A DNA stretch of 64,000 bases from Rhizobium sp. P32RR-XVIII (GCF_012641395.1 NZ_JABAIH010000003.1:1-64000); one strand, 5' to 3'. Counted from the first letter of the stretch, positions 1-8,099 are shown. Notes: generated from the sequence alone by a model not told the origin. Made by a program: numbers and translations.

Positions 1-118
1 TCGCCGCAGCCTGGCTCCAGGCAACGCGCCACGGCGCACCGTAGGCACAGCGGACCTCGAGCTGGCCGGTAACGGTGATGATTTGCAAGAGATGGCTTAG
101 CCAATCGACTTCGGACAT
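1..118 (-). CDS. AraC-family regulator, N-terminal fragment (cut by left edge)
   Basis: Reading leftwards from an ATG at 118, 39 codons stay open to the window edge. The start MSEVDWLSHLLQIITVTGQL and the following LEVRCAYGAPWRVAW resemble the beginning of the cupin-type effector domain of AraC regulators, which often open with a D-x-L-S-x-L-L-x-x-x-x-x-x-G-x-L-E pattern. Only this head is present, so the helix-turn-helix part lies outside the window and the target cannot be inferred. It points the same way as the GNAT, SDR and nitroreductase genes to its right. The upstream RBS is weak. The family call is an inference from a short stretch. Confidence 0.5.
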   Translation of the reverse strand, partial: MSEVDWLSHLLQIITVTGQLEVRCAYGAPWRVAWSQAAA

Positions 119-350
119 AGGGACCTCAGGAACTTAAAGTGCTCAAGCATCTTATCGTAGTTGCACGCCGGTTATACGCGTGTACGAGCTGATTGGACAC
201 ATAACGAGCAAACTCGTCAGGGGACTTGTCGGCCACACTTCAAAACCCGGCGCGGCGAGCTTTTCTTGCGCGGTCTGCCAGGACTACTTGACGGCACGGA
301 GGACGGCGATGCGCCGCACGAGGCCTGAGGACGGATCCGCACCCAGCCTG

Positions 351-800
351 TCACGCAAATAGCTTTCGGTACTGGATGAAACCCGAGCGGTCAGCGAGAC
401 GGTCGTAAAGCTGCATGGCGCTATGGTTGGATTCGTGTGTTGTCCAGTACACTCGGGACGCCCCGCGACGTCTCGCATCCGCATAGACATGTTCGATCAG
501 CGCGCGGCCGATGCCGCTGCCACGCGCATCGTCGGCAACAAATAGGTCTTGAAGATAACAGTAGTCGTCCGTCGTCCAGGTGGATCGATGGTAGATCGAA
601 TGCACCAGCCCCAATGCTTCTTCGCCCACCATGGCAAGCGCCGCATGCATCGGCTCGACTGGGTCCAAGAAGTGTGCCCAGTTCTCGAGCGTCACGGACT
701 CGGGGATATCCACTTCGTAAAATCGTTGATAGCCTTTCCACAGCGGAAGCCAAGTATCAAAATCGTTGCTGTCAATGGATTTGATTTCAACTGATTGCAT
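351..800 (-). CDS. GNAT family N-acetyltransferase
   Basis: A 149-residue protein with the Gcn5-related acetyltransferase fold. The acetyl-CoA pyrophosphate loop is visible as DARGSGIGRAL around residues 91-101, followed by the helix LIEHVYADARRRG and a C-terminal W-x-T-H-E-S-N-x-x-A-x-x-L-Y-D segment typical of the family. The start at 800 is preferred over an upstream GTG at 881 because AGGAGC lies about 9 bases before it and the longer form would read through a GST remnant. The substrate is unknown; relatives acetylate small amines or protein N-termini in the cytoplasm. The gene follows the SDR at 948 on the same strand. Confidence 0.85.
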   Translation of the reverse strand: MQSVEIKSIDSNDFDTWLPLWKGYQRFYEVDIPESVTLENWAHFLDPVEPMHAALAMVGEEALGLVHSIYHRSTWTTDDYCYLQDLFVADDARGSGIGRALIEHVYADARRRGASRVYWTTHESNHSAMQLYDRLADRSGFIQYRKLFA

Positions 801-817
801 AGCATGCTCCTGAAATT

Positions 818-913
818 TTAGGCCGCCGTCACTTCCAGCCCGCGCTGCACCGCCGGACGCGCGAGGCCGCGGTCGAGCCACGCCTGCACATGAAGAAAGC
901 GCTCGAAGCCGAC
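818..913 (-). pseudogene. Glutathione S-transferase C-terminal remnant
   Basis: In one minus-strand frame, ending at a TAA at 818-820, the translation reads ERFLHVQAWLDRGLARPAV then QRGLEV. This matches the last helix of bacterial glutathione S-transferases (family pattern P-x-V-x-x-W-x-D-R-x-x-A-R-P-A-V-Q-R-G). About 30 codons survive; the thioredoxin-fold half and most of the helical domain are absent, and no start codon with an RBS precedes it. It lies between the SDR stop at 948 and the GNAT start at 800. I read it as the tail of a deleted gst gene. The frame and stop are seen directly; the family is recognised by pattern. Confidence 0.6.
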
Positions 914-947
914 GATCACTTTCTTCCTCCTAGGTGAGTGGCCCATC

Positions 948-1658
948 TCAGCGACCGGCACTTAGCCCACCGTCGACGTGCAGGATCTCTCCAGTGATAA
1001 ACGGTGCCGAGTCGAGAAAGAGGATTGCGTCGGCGATTTCGCTTGTTTCACCCATGCGTCCGATAGGGTGGAAAGCTCCCAGTGCTTCGTGAGTTTCAGG
1101 TGCGTGCATCGGCGTCCTTATGATCCCCGGAGCGACGGCGTTCACGCGAATGCCCTTCTTCGCGTACTCGATCGCCAGTGATTTCGTGGCGGCGTTGAGG
1201 CCGCCCTTCGTCATAGCCGCCAAGACCGAGTAGATCCCACTGACTGGAGTGGGGCCTATGCTGGCCGTGACGCTCACCACGTGGCCATTCGAATGCTTTT
1301 CCATCTCGGCGATCGCGAGTTGCGTGATGTGATAGAAGCCCGCCATGTTCACATTCATCACGGCGGCATAGTCTTCGGCGGTGTGTTCGGTGAAAGGCTT
1401 TCCGATGTAGATGCCGGCGTTGTTCACCAGCGTATCGATCCGGCCAAATCGCTCGATACCTTCGGAAATGACACGTTGGGCGGTTGTGGGATCGCCGATG
1501 TCACCGGCAATGCTCAGGATGTTCTCGTCGTCGGACGGCTTGATCGAACGTGAGGTCGCGACAATGCGGTAATCGAGCTTTCGGAAGGCCTCTACGACTT
1601 TAGCGCCGATGCCTTGTGAAGCACCGGTGACGACAACAACCTTCTGTGACTTGTTCAT
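948..1658 (-). CDS. SDR family oxidoreductase (atypical active site)
   Basis: A 236-residue classical short-chain dehydrogenase. The Rossmann nucleotide motif TGASQGIG is at residues 11-18, NNAG at 79-82, and the C-terminal VNAVAPGIIRTPMH and HVDGG segments are present, so the fold is complete. The usual Y-x-x-x-K active site is odd: K151 is in place within LAAMTKGGL, but the position four before it is A147, not tyrosine. I recall other SDRs of this branch with the same A/S-L-T-K-G-G pattern, so this may be a subfamily trait rather than damage. The start at 1658 fits the family N-terminus (MNKSQKVVVVTG). The substrate is unknown. Confidence 0.85.
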   Translation of the reverse strand: MNKSQKVVVVTGASQGIGAKVVEAFRKLDYRIVATSRSIKPSDDENILSIAGDIGDPTTAQRVISEGIERFGRIDTLVNNAGIYIGKPFTEHTAEDYAAVMNVNMAGFYHITQLAIAEMEKHSNGHVVSVTASIGPTPVSGIYSVLAAMTKGGLNAATKSLAIEYAKKGIRVNAVAPGIIRTPMHAPETHEALGAFHPIGRMGETSEIADAILFLDSAPFITGEILHVDGGLSAGR

Positions 1659-1706
1659 GCTTTTACCCCGGAAAATAGAGTGTCCTAACCTTATCGGCAC
1701 AGACGA

Positions 1707-1752
1707 AAAGCCCGGATGCCCCATGAAACTCTCCTGGGTGCATCCGGGCTTT
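1707..1752 (-). terminator. Rho-independent terminator after the 1773-2318 gene
   Basis: Perfect 13-bp inverted repeat, AAAGCCCGGATGC at 1707-1719 and its complement at 1740-1752. The loop itself contains a CCCA/TGGG pair. On the minus strand the hairpin is followed by a short T-run (CTTTTCG). It lies just past the stop of the carboxymuconolactone-decarboxylase-like gene and before the SDR at 1658, so the SDR probably has its own promoter. Confidence 0.8.
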
Positions 1753-1772
1753 CGTACGCTACCGGATAGAGT

Positions 1773-2318
1773 TCAGATCGAGCCGGCCGGCCTAACGGCC
1801 GGAAAGTCCTTCTCGGGATCGACTACGTTATTGAAAAAGTTCGTCAGGGAGTACATGGCTACCAGCGCGACGATCTCTATGATGTTCGCATCCGTATAGC
1901 CGGCATCGCGGACGGTTTTCAGATCGGCGTCACTGACCTGTCCTCGGGTCTCGATGACCTTGCGTGCAAACTGCACGGCGGCGTCCCGCTTCGGATCGTT
2001 GGCATGCCCCTTCCGAGCGAGAATGATGTCATCTGCCGACAGCCTGGCCATATGCTCAGCCGTAAAGCTGTGAACCGTCAGGCAGTAATTGCAGCCATTC
2101 ACTTCGGAGACGGCGAGACCAATGCTGTCTCGCGTCTTCACGTCGAGCGCCTTGCTCATGGAGCCGAACAGGGTGGCCCATGAGTTGAACGCGATCGGGC
2201 TCGCCGCGAAGGTCGCCATCATATTCGGGGTGAACCCGATATTCTTGGTGAATGCATCGAGAGTGGATTTCGAATCGGCCGGTACCTGTTCCGGCTTTAG
2301 AGCTGCAGATCTTGGCAT
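1773..2318 (-). CDS. Carboxymuconolactone decarboxylase/AhpD-like alkylhydroperoxidase
   Basis: A 181-residue AhpD-like protein. The redox motif E-x-x-x-C-x-x-C-x-x-x-H is complete as EVNGCNYCLTVH, with E72, C76, C79 and H83. In AhpD this set relays electrons to reduce peroxides, so a peroxidase or disulfide reductase role is more likely than true decarboxylation. It follows the nitroreductase gene by 34 bases on the same strand, suggesting co-transcription. GGAG precedes the ATG at 2318. A strong terminator lies downstream. A smaller paralogue is at 20770-21174. Confidence 0.88.
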   Translation of the reverse strand: MPRSAALKPEQVPADSKSTLDAFTKNIGFTPNMMATFAASPIAFNSWATLFGSMSKALDVKTRDSIGLAVSEVNGCNYCLTVHSFTAEHMARLSADDIILARKGHANDPKRDAAVQFARKVIETRGQVSDADLKTVRDAGYTDANIIEIVALVAMYSLTNFFNNVVDPEKDFPAVRPAGSI

Positions 2319-2352
2319 CGTAGTCTCCGTAAATTGCTGGATTTACTGATAA

Positions 2353-2970
2353 TCAAACGAGGTCCAGCACATCGGCCACGGGACGGCGCGGCTTCTGCGG
2401 CCAGTTTCCAGGGCGTTCCGCGCCGACGGACAACAGCATCACCGGCACTTCGTCATGGGCAAGTTCGAACTCGCGGTGCACCGCGTCGGCATCGAAACCG
2501 ATCATCGGCGTCGAACCCAGGCCAAGCGAGCCGGCTGCATAAATCATCGCCGCGGCGCCAAAGGTGGCGGTGCGCACTGCTTCGTCGCGACGGCGCTGCG
2601 GGTATTCCATGTACAGATCGCGTGCGGGGATTTCCCAATCGGGCACCAACCTTGCCGGCATGATGCCCGCTTCAACGACCGGTGCCAGGCGGTCTGGTAT
2701 TACGCTGGTTTCGACCAGCTGGCCGCAGACGATGAAGGTCACGGCCGCTTCAGTGATCGCCGGCTGGCTCCACGCGATCGGACTGAGCCGAGCCTTGGCT
2801 TCAGGCGTGCGTACGGCGATAAAACGCCAGTTCTGCAAGTGGAACGATGTCGGCGCACTAGTGCCGATCCGCACCAGTTCGCGGATTTGGTCGTCGCTCA
2901 AGCTGGCGGAAGGGTCGTAATACTTGGTGGCCCTGCGGCTCAGGATAGTTTCGATGACGGCGTTGGTCAT
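2353..2970 (-). CDS. Nitroreductase family protein
   Basis: A 205-residue FMN-dependent NAD(P)H nitroreductase-like protein. The N-terminal R-R-A-T-K-Y-Y-D-P and the A-P-T-S-F-H-L-Q-N-W-R-F motif near residues 38-49 are the FMN-binding signatures of the family, and the GLGSTPMIGFD segment in the C-terminal third is also typical. Such enzymes reduce nitroaromatics and quinones by two-electron transfer. The ATG at 2970 has AGGAACC just upstream. A longer open frame reaching 3270 has no family similarity in its first 100 residues and includes the decayed reductase fragment, so I reject it. The AhpD-like gene follows closely. Confidence 0.9.
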   Translation of the reverse strand: MTNAVIETILSRRATKYYDPSASLSDDQIRELVRIGTSAPTSFHLQNWRFIAVRTPEAKARLSPIAWSQPAITEAAVTFIVCGQLVETSVIPDRLAPVVEAGIMPARLVPDWEIPARDLYMEYPQRRRDEAVRTATFGAAAMIYAAGSLGLGSTPMIGFDADAVHREFELAHDEVPVMLLSVGAERPGNWPQKPRRPVADVLDLV

Positions 2971-3062
2971 GGCGGTTCCTATGGGTGAAGGGATAGGTTG
3001 GGGAACGAGAGTGTTTTCGCTCTCTTTGCTGGGAATGCTGCAGGGATGGAGCCCGTTCGACG

Positions 3063-3191
3063 TCACATGCGAGGAGCCATGGGTAGGTTCCCGGATTGCC
3101 CTCGGCACGGCTGATAGGACGCGACCGGCCGATCTGGACAGCGCCGGCCGGTCGTTCCCGCCGCCTGGTCCGTCACAACGATTGCCCTCAT
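3063..3191 (-). pseudogene. Remnant of a medium-chain NADP-dependent reductase N-terminus
   Basis: From the ATG at 3189-3191 the frame reads [15 protein letters not shown]. This nearly equals [15 protein letters not shown], the first 15 residues of the intact reductase at 16884-17801. Similarity then stops and the frame runs without family features to a stop at 3063. A second ATG at 3221, after AAAGGAATTC, could have served as the start. Only about 45 bases of homology remain, so this looks like the head of a deleted paralogue. Confidence 0.55.
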
Positions 3192-3390
3192 CGTCCACCT
3201 GCCTGTGTAGTAGGTCTTCATCTTCCGAATTCCTTTGCAGACGAGTGAAAATAGGATCGGCGAAACGCAATGGTCCAATGACCTTTGGCTATGGAATTGA
3301 TGCCACCGACCTGGTGCGCAAAAAATCAACCGCGCGGTACAAATCTCTGCTTCTCGCCTCGAAAGAAGCGTTAGCGAATGAGCATTGAAG

Positions 3391-3420
3391 GTTATCGAAC
3401 GTCATCGATCTATGGCGGAG
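3391..3420 (+). promoter_or_regulatory. Conserved upstream element, copy A (before hydrolase remnant)
   Basis: GTTATCGAACGTCATCGATC followed by TATGGCGGAG on the plus strand. The core CATCGA-x-CTATGGC-x-x-AG recurs upstream of the kinase-like genes at 13825 (copy B) and 19513 (copy C) and, in shorter form, of the redoxin gene at 11960 (copy D). This copy lies about 110 bases before the hydrolase head at 3529. It may be a promoter or operator; which sigma factor or regulator reads it is not known. Confidence 0.5.
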
Positions 3421-3528
3421 CAGATCATCGCGAAGTGGATGTGCGCTGGGGCGGGGTTCGACGGCCGACGCCATGCGGCCCGGTCGTCGCCCGAGATCAA
3501 GTGGGCTGAGCCAAGCAAAAGAACGAGA

Positions 3529-3648
3529 GTGGCGAAGTCATTTTTCCCGACCGAGGACCGAAGCACCATCTCCTACAAGGATTGGGGCCCGCGGGATCCC
3601 CAGCCGATTTGCTTCTACCACCGCCGGCCGGCCAGTTCAGACGACTGG
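3529..3648 (+). pseudogene. Alpha/beta hydrolase (non-haem chloroperoxidase type) N-terminal remnant
   Basis: From a GTG at 3529 the plus frame reads STISYKDWGPRDPQPICFYH, then RRPASSDDW. This is the opening of chloroperoxidase-like alpha/beta hydrolases (family pattern Y-Y-K-D-W-G-x-x-D-x-Q-P-I-V-F-x-H-G-W-P-L-S-x-D-D-W). The oxyanion-hole HGWP has become HRRP. After the W codon ending at 3648 the sequence switches abruptly to the antisense of the SDR at 3637-4329, so about 240 codons with the catalytic Ser, Asp and His are missing. I read this as one side of a deletion junction between two convergent genes. Confidence 0.7.
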
Positions 3649-4329
3649 GAAGCGTTGGATCGACGACGTCGAACGATGCTGCTTGACGAGGAGCGCTACG
3701 GCTTCCTCTTCCGGTTGTCCATTCTGTTTCGCGAGTTCCTTCACGAACGTCTCGACGCCTTCAGACAAAGTCGGCCCCGGCAACATAGAATTGACGGTGA
3801 CCGCCGTACCTTTGGTCAATTCCGCAAGCCCCCGCGAGATAGCAAGCTGCACGGCTTGGGTTGCACCGTATTGAATCATCTCCGTCGGAATGTTCAGCGC
3901 GGATTCCGACGGGACGAAAACGATACGGCCCCAATTACGCTGGAGCATCCCCTTGATGTAAGCGCGTGACAGACGCACACCGGACATCACGTTCGCTTCG
4001 AAGAAGCCCGTCCAGTCTTCGTCGGTGATGTCGAAGAAATCATTCGGCTCGAAAATACCGGAGTTGTTGATCAGGATGTCGGTGCTCGGCACCGCTTCAA
4101 CCAGCTTCGCGCAGCCCAATGCCGTCGACACGTCCGCGGCGACCCCGCGCACCTTAGCAAACGGCACAACCTTCGTGATCAACACGACCGCGGCGTCCAC
4201 GCCGGCTTCCGATCGGCCATTCACGACGACGCTCGCGCCCGTTCCCGCAAGCCGCCTGGCAATGGCAAGACCGATACCGCTCGTTGAGCCGGTCACGATT
4301 ACGGTTTTGCCCGACAAATCGATTTTCAT
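3637..4329 (-). pseudogene. SDR family oxidoreductase, truncated and with altered catalytic lysine
   Basis: 230 codons of a classical SDR, with TGSTSGIG at residues 13-20, NNSG at 88-91 and catalytic Y154. Two defects stand out. The lysine of Y-x-x-x-K is glutamine (YGATQ, Q158, codon CAA). The protein also ends at IQRFPVV, whereas relatives continue about 30 residues (E-E-V-A ... G-A-A-L-R-V-D-G-G). The last four codons are antisense to the hydrolase remnant, placing a junction at 3648/3649. Both changes argue for loss of dehydrogenase activity. It follows the redoxin gene at 4376 by 46 bases. The RBS is weak. A remaining binding or regulatory role cannot be excluded. Confidence 0.7.
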
Positions 4330-4375
4330 GGAGTGCTGCTTAGCTAGTATGACGGTTCGGGAGCTCTGGGCGACA

Positions 4376-5080
4376 TCATTCGTCGGATGCGGAAGCATCC
4401 TCAACCTGAGATCCGGCAAGTTCGCGAACTCTGTTGAGGATGTCGGACGGCTCTTGGCGGATCGTAAAATCAGGCTCGACGAAGGAGTCTCTGATTATGC
4501 CGTCTTGATCGATCACGAAAGTCGCCGGGATTGGCAGCATCCACTCAGTCGATCCATGACGGTGCCCGAAGTCGTAACCCTGCCCCGAGTAGTGCGCCTT
4601 GGTTTCCTCAGGGACGCGAAACAAGACGCCATAAGATATCGCCACCCCGTGGTCGACGTCCGCGAGCATCGTCAGGTCGAGGTTCAACTGCCGTTTCAGC
4701 TGCCTCGGCAGATCACGGGTCTCGGGAGACACCACGACGAGGTTCGCCTTCAGACTATCAAATTGGGCCTTGGCCGCTTGAAGAGCGCGAAGCTCTGCGT
4801 TGCAGAATGGGCACCATCCACCCCGGTAGAAGCTAACCACAAGCGGCCCTTCACCACGAAGCTGTTCGGACGAATGAAGTCGTCCATTTGCATCGGGTAG
4901 AAGAAAATCTGGCGCCGTGTCGCCAACCTGCAATGCGTGCGAGGCGATGTCTGCCTTGCGGAGCCAATCGACGAGAAAGAGGTAGGATTCCCGGTCGGCG
5001 TCATTGAACCCGGCCATGAGCTCGTTACGCACTTGATTGAGGGTCTTAGTTAAGTGGTCAGACATCAATTCGACGGTCAT
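4376..5080 (-). CDS. Redoxin/AhpC-TSA-like protein (WCPFC)
   Basis: A 234-residue thioredoxin-fold protein of the AhpC/TSA superfamily. After an N-terminal helical stretch (residues 1-50) comes G-D-x-A-P-D-F-L-L and then FYRGGWCPFC with C90 and C93. This resembles a thioredoxin CxxC more than the single peroxidatic cysteine of typical Prx. It probably reduces peroxides or disulfides. An ATG at 5065 is an alternative start; neither has a strong RBS. The LysR gene ends 40 bases upstream on the same strand, so the pair may be one unit. Paralogues with WCPYC and WCPGC are at 6249 and 11349. Confidence 0.85.
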   Translation of the reverse strand: MTVELMSDHLTKTLNQVRNELMAGFNDADRESYLFLVDWLRKADIASHALQVGDTAPDFLLPDANGRLHSSEQLRGEGPLVVSFYRGGWCPFCNAELRALQAAKAQFDSLKANLVVVSPETRDLPRQLKRQLNLDLTMLADVDHGVAISYGVLFRVPEETKAHYSGQGYDFGHRHGSTEWMLPIPATFVIDQDGIIRDSFVEPDFTIRQEPSDILNRVRELAGSQVEDASASDE

Positions 5081-5120
5081 CAGTATACCGGGTATCTTAA
5101 GAAATGGGCAATATGTGGAC

Positions 5121-6065
5121 TCATGCGGACATACCGGTCGCTTCGAGGTGGCTGTGACGCTCAGTTTGGAGAGGCGATCCCGTATGAAGAGACCAGTCGC
5201 GCAACCGCGCGACCTTTACGAAGGCGTCAAGCGCCGGTGAGTAGCGTCGGCCTTGCACCGCAAGAAGCCGGACCTCCCGCCATACCGGATCCCCCTCGAT
5301 CGGAAGCGCCTTTAGGGAGGGTAGCCGGGGCATATGCTCGGGAGCGAGGACTATTCCAAACCCCGCCTCTGCCAAATGCTGCAGGTGCAAGTCGTGGCAG
5401 CTGCGATGGTTGGGATGCGGCGGCGGCGGCGCGTCGGCAAAGCAGAGACGGCGAAATTTCGGAGCCACGTCACAATAGGTGCGCTCAAGAATAATGGCTT
5501 CGCGAAGCGCTTCGATTCCGATCGCCGGAAGATCGGCAAGTTCATGCGACGAAGCGAGAACGGCGACATAGCGCTCTTCGAACAGCGCCCAATCGTCGAT
5601 TCTTTCCGGTCTCTCGTCGAGATCACCAACCAAGGCGACATTTACTTCGCCCTCTAATAGGAGCTCGACAAGGCGGCTTGGCTGCTCTTCCCGAAGCTCG
5701 ACATGGAGGCCGGGGACGAATTTGCGAATCTCAGCGATGGGCTCGAGAACGAGCGATGCGGAAATGGATGGGGCGAGACCGATCGTTAATGGAGCTACTT
5801 CCTTTTGCTGAAACTCCCGCGCCCGGCGTCGAACAGCCTCAGTCGATGCAAGTGCGCGCTCAAGCATGGGCAGCACCGCCTTGCCCAAGTCAGTGAGGTG
5901 GGTAAGTTGACGTTCTCGGTAGATGAGCTCGCCCCCAAGTTCCTGCTCCAGCCTTTGCACGCCCTTGGTCAGTGCCGGTTGCGTGACGTTACACATCTCC
6001 GCGGCACGCGTGAAGTTGCGCGTGCTTGCGACAGCTAGAAAGTACCGTACCTGGTGGAGCTCCAT
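5121..6065 (-). CDS. LysR family transcriptional regulator
   Basis: A 314-residue LysR-type regulator. The winged helix-turn-helix covers residues 1-60 (MELHQVRYFLAVASTRNFTR, then A-A-E-M-C-N-V-T-Q-P-A-L-T), followed by the linker helix and a periplasmic-binding-protein-like effector domain beginning about residue 90 (LTIGLAPSIS). Two cysteines in the effector domain (in RTYCDVAPKFRRLC) could sense redox state as in OxyR, but this is only a possibility. It lies directly upstream of the WCPFC redoxin gene on the same strand, an order consistent with co-transcription or local control. Confidence 0.9.
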   Translation of the reverse strand: MELHQVRYFLAVASTRNFTRAAEMCNVTQPALTKGVQRLEQELGGELIYRERQLTHLTDLGKAVLPMLERALASTEAVRRRAREFQQKEVAPLTIGLAPSISASLVLEPIAEIRKFVPGLHVELREEQPSRLVELLLEGEVNVALVGDLDERPERIDDWALFEERYVAVLASSHELADLPAIGIEALREAIILERTYCDVAPKFRRLCFADAPPPPHPNHRSCHDLHLQHLAEAGFGIVLAPEHMPRLPSLKALPIEGDPVWREVRLLAVQGRRYSPALDAFVKVARLRDWSLHTGSPLQTERHSHLEATGMSA

Positions 6066-6248
6066 TGGTGTTCACCGTCAACTGTTTCGGTCACTACTGA
6101 GCCCCTGCGATGGCAATGCAGCATCACGCTGGGGCGCTATATCCGAAAGCTACGTTGCCACCGGTGCCGTCGCGATGAAACCCGCGTCGGGCATCCCTGG
6201 ACGGGCGGACACGCTTTGTGGAATCCAGAGCGGGCCTAGCGTCGAGGA

Positions 6249-6911
6249 TCAGTGCATCAGGCATGCGCGAATATGGCTAAGGATTGGAAAGAGCTCGGTT
6301 GGGTCGCAGCGTCGGGTGTAGTTGGGGCTGATATCGGCGTACTCGACGATCCCATCTGGTCTTATTACGTACAGAGCTGGCATCGTTAGTGTCCAACTCG
6401 ACTCCCCATTCACGGCGGCAAGGTCGAGACCGGATTCTATTTCAGTGGCGCGCAACTCTGGGGACAGCTTCCAACGCAGGCCGAACGCGCGAGCTACCTT
6501 CCCGCCGCGGTCGACGAGGCTGGGGAACGATAAGCCATTCATTCGCTCAGTAGAGCGGCTCTCGTGCGCGGACTGTTGAGAAATCGCGACGATCGACGCC
6601 CCCAATGAGTGGAGTTGCGACGCGACAGTCTGGATCACTCGTAAATTGAGGCTACAATAGGGGCACCATCCGCCCCTATAGAAAATAATGAGAACTGGGC
6701 CCCTGTTTAGAAGGTCGTCGGATGAAATCACGTTGCCATCGGGATCGCGCAGGCGGAATCCTGGAGCTTGGTCTCCGGCGTGAATAGCTCTTTCGGCGAT
6801 ACCCGAGGAGACCAGATCGTTGATAGCCTCCTGGCGGACACGCCAAATATGAGGGGGGGTGTTTTCATGATCCCTGTCCCTAAGCGCGTCGAGTTCGTCC
6901 TGGAGTCGCAT
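6249..6911 (-). CDS. Redoxin/AhpC-TSA-like protein (WCPYC)
   Basis: A 220-residue redoxin-family protein. An N-terminal helical region is followed by AGDQAPGFRLRDPDGN and then FYRGGWCPYC with C83 and C86, the redox-active pair. The C-terminal WTLTMPALYVIRPDGIVEY segment is the usual Prx-like strand pair. The start at 6911 has TGAGGA about 8 bases upstream; a longer frame to 6992 adds a proline-rich stretch without family likeness. It lies downstream of the LysR gene at 7071 with a 159-base gap. The electron donor is unknown. Confidence 0.85.
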   Translation of the reverse strand: MRLQDELDALRDRDHENTPPHIWRVRQEAINDLVSSGIAERAIHAGDQAPGFRLRDPDGNVISSDDLLNRGPVLIIFYRGGWCPYCSLNLRVIQTVASQLHSLGASIVAISQQSAHESRSTERMNGLSFPSLVDRGGKVARAFGLRWKLSPELRATEIESGLDLAAVNGESSWTLTMPALYVIRPDGIVEYADISPNYTRRCDPTELFPILSHIRACLMH

Positions 6912-7070
6912 TGTGGTTATCCTCACCGTCTTCGGCGGGCTCCTTATCGACACTGGGCGTGGCGGCGGTGTGGCGGTAGTGCTGAAATGCAAATTTCACA
7001 TATTCTCACACGACATGAGCGAGATTCTATCGCTCAACGCCAATCTTAGACTCATGCCGCTTCCACGACC

Positions 7071-7991
7071 TTATCTCAGCTTTGCGAGATCGTCGTCCAG
7101 GGACTTGCGCAGATACGAAACGGCGAAATCGATGAAGAGGCGTATTTTCAATGGCAAGAGCGCCTGCCGGGCGTAAATAATATTGACCGGGGTCGGTTCG
7201 GGCTCAAAATCTTGGAGAATGAGGGACAGCTTCCCCTCGGAGACTGGCTTGACGACTTGATATGAGAGGACGTTCGTAACCCCGATACCCGCAATGGCAG
7301 CGTCTATCGCCGCTTCCGCAGTATTGATCTTCAATCGGCACTGAGGACGGACTCCACGGCTCGGCTTGCCGTCTCGAGGGTTGAAAATCCAGGTCGACCC
7401 TGAGGCAAGCGCTGTGTAGGTGACACACATATGCTTCGCCAAATCGTCCAGGGTCTTCGGCGTTCCGTGCGCCGAAAAATAGGCGGGACTCCCGCACACG
7501 ACCCGACGAATTTCACCAACCTTAGTCGCGACGAGCGTACTATCAGACAACATCCCGGTCCGAACCGCGAGATCGACGTGCTCATCAACGAGGTCAAGTG
7601 TACGATCTGACAGCGTCAAATAGACACTTATCTGTGGAAATTCGGCCAAGAACGCGGTCACTACCGGGACGACATAAAGCCGACCGAAGACGATCGGCGC
7701 CGTGATCTTAAGACCGCCGCGCGGAACGCTATGCTCTCCAGCGGCTTGAGATTCGGCTTCGTCAACCTGATCGAGAATGCGTTTGCATGCGGCTAGATAG
7801 GAAACTCCCGCCTCCGTCAGCGCCAGCTTTCGTGTCGAGCGAACCAGGAGCTGGGTATTGAGATGAGCCTCGAGATCAGCAACCTTGCGGCTGACCGTGG
7901 GAAGTGGAACGTTCAGCTGGCGCCCAGCCGCGGAGAAGCTCCCGGCTTCAACCGCGGCGATGAAATATTCCATTGCTTCCAAACGATCCAT
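7071..7991 (-). CDS. LysR family transcriptional regulator
   Basis: A 306-residue LysR regulator of the CrgA/DsdC-like branch. The DNA-binding domain occupies residues 1-60 (MDRLEAMEYFIAAVEAGSFS, then A-A-G-R-Q-L-N-V-P-L-P-T-V-S-R). The LKITAPIVFGRLYVVPVV segment marks entry to the effector domain, and D-L-A-V-R-T-G is the usual ligand-domain strand. It lies between osmC (8100) and the WCPYC redoxin gene (6249), all on the minus strand. The ligand is unknown; neighbours suggest a peroxide- or electrophile-linked signal. Confidence 0.9.
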   Translation of the reverse strand: MDRLEAMEYFIAAVEAGSFSAAGRQLNVPLPTVSRKVADLEAHLNTQLLVRSTRKLALTEAGVSYLAACKRILDQVDEAESQAAGEHSVPRGGLKITAPIVFGRLYVVPVVTAFLAEFPQISVYLTLSDRTLDLVDEHVDLAVRTGMLSDSTLVATKVGEIRRVVCGSPAYFSAHGTPKTLDDLAKHMCVTYTALASGSTWIFNPRDGKPSRGVRPQCRLKINTAEAAIDAAIAGIGVTNVLSYQVVKPVSEGKLSLILQDFEPEPTPVNIIYARQALLPLKIRLFIDFAVSYLRKSLDDDLAKLR

Positions 7992-8099
7992 CTTCTCTCA
8001 CTTTTCGAGAGGTCGTCCGCTTGATTAACCTATTATTGGGGTGAGCGGTAGGTCGTCCTCGTTTCGTCCCAGTGCAGTGATTGACGGCATGAGTAACGC

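Noticed and set aside
180..362. Short plus-strand open frame near the left end
   Set aside because: No RBS, low similarity to any family, and it runs into the antisense of the acetyltransferase gene.
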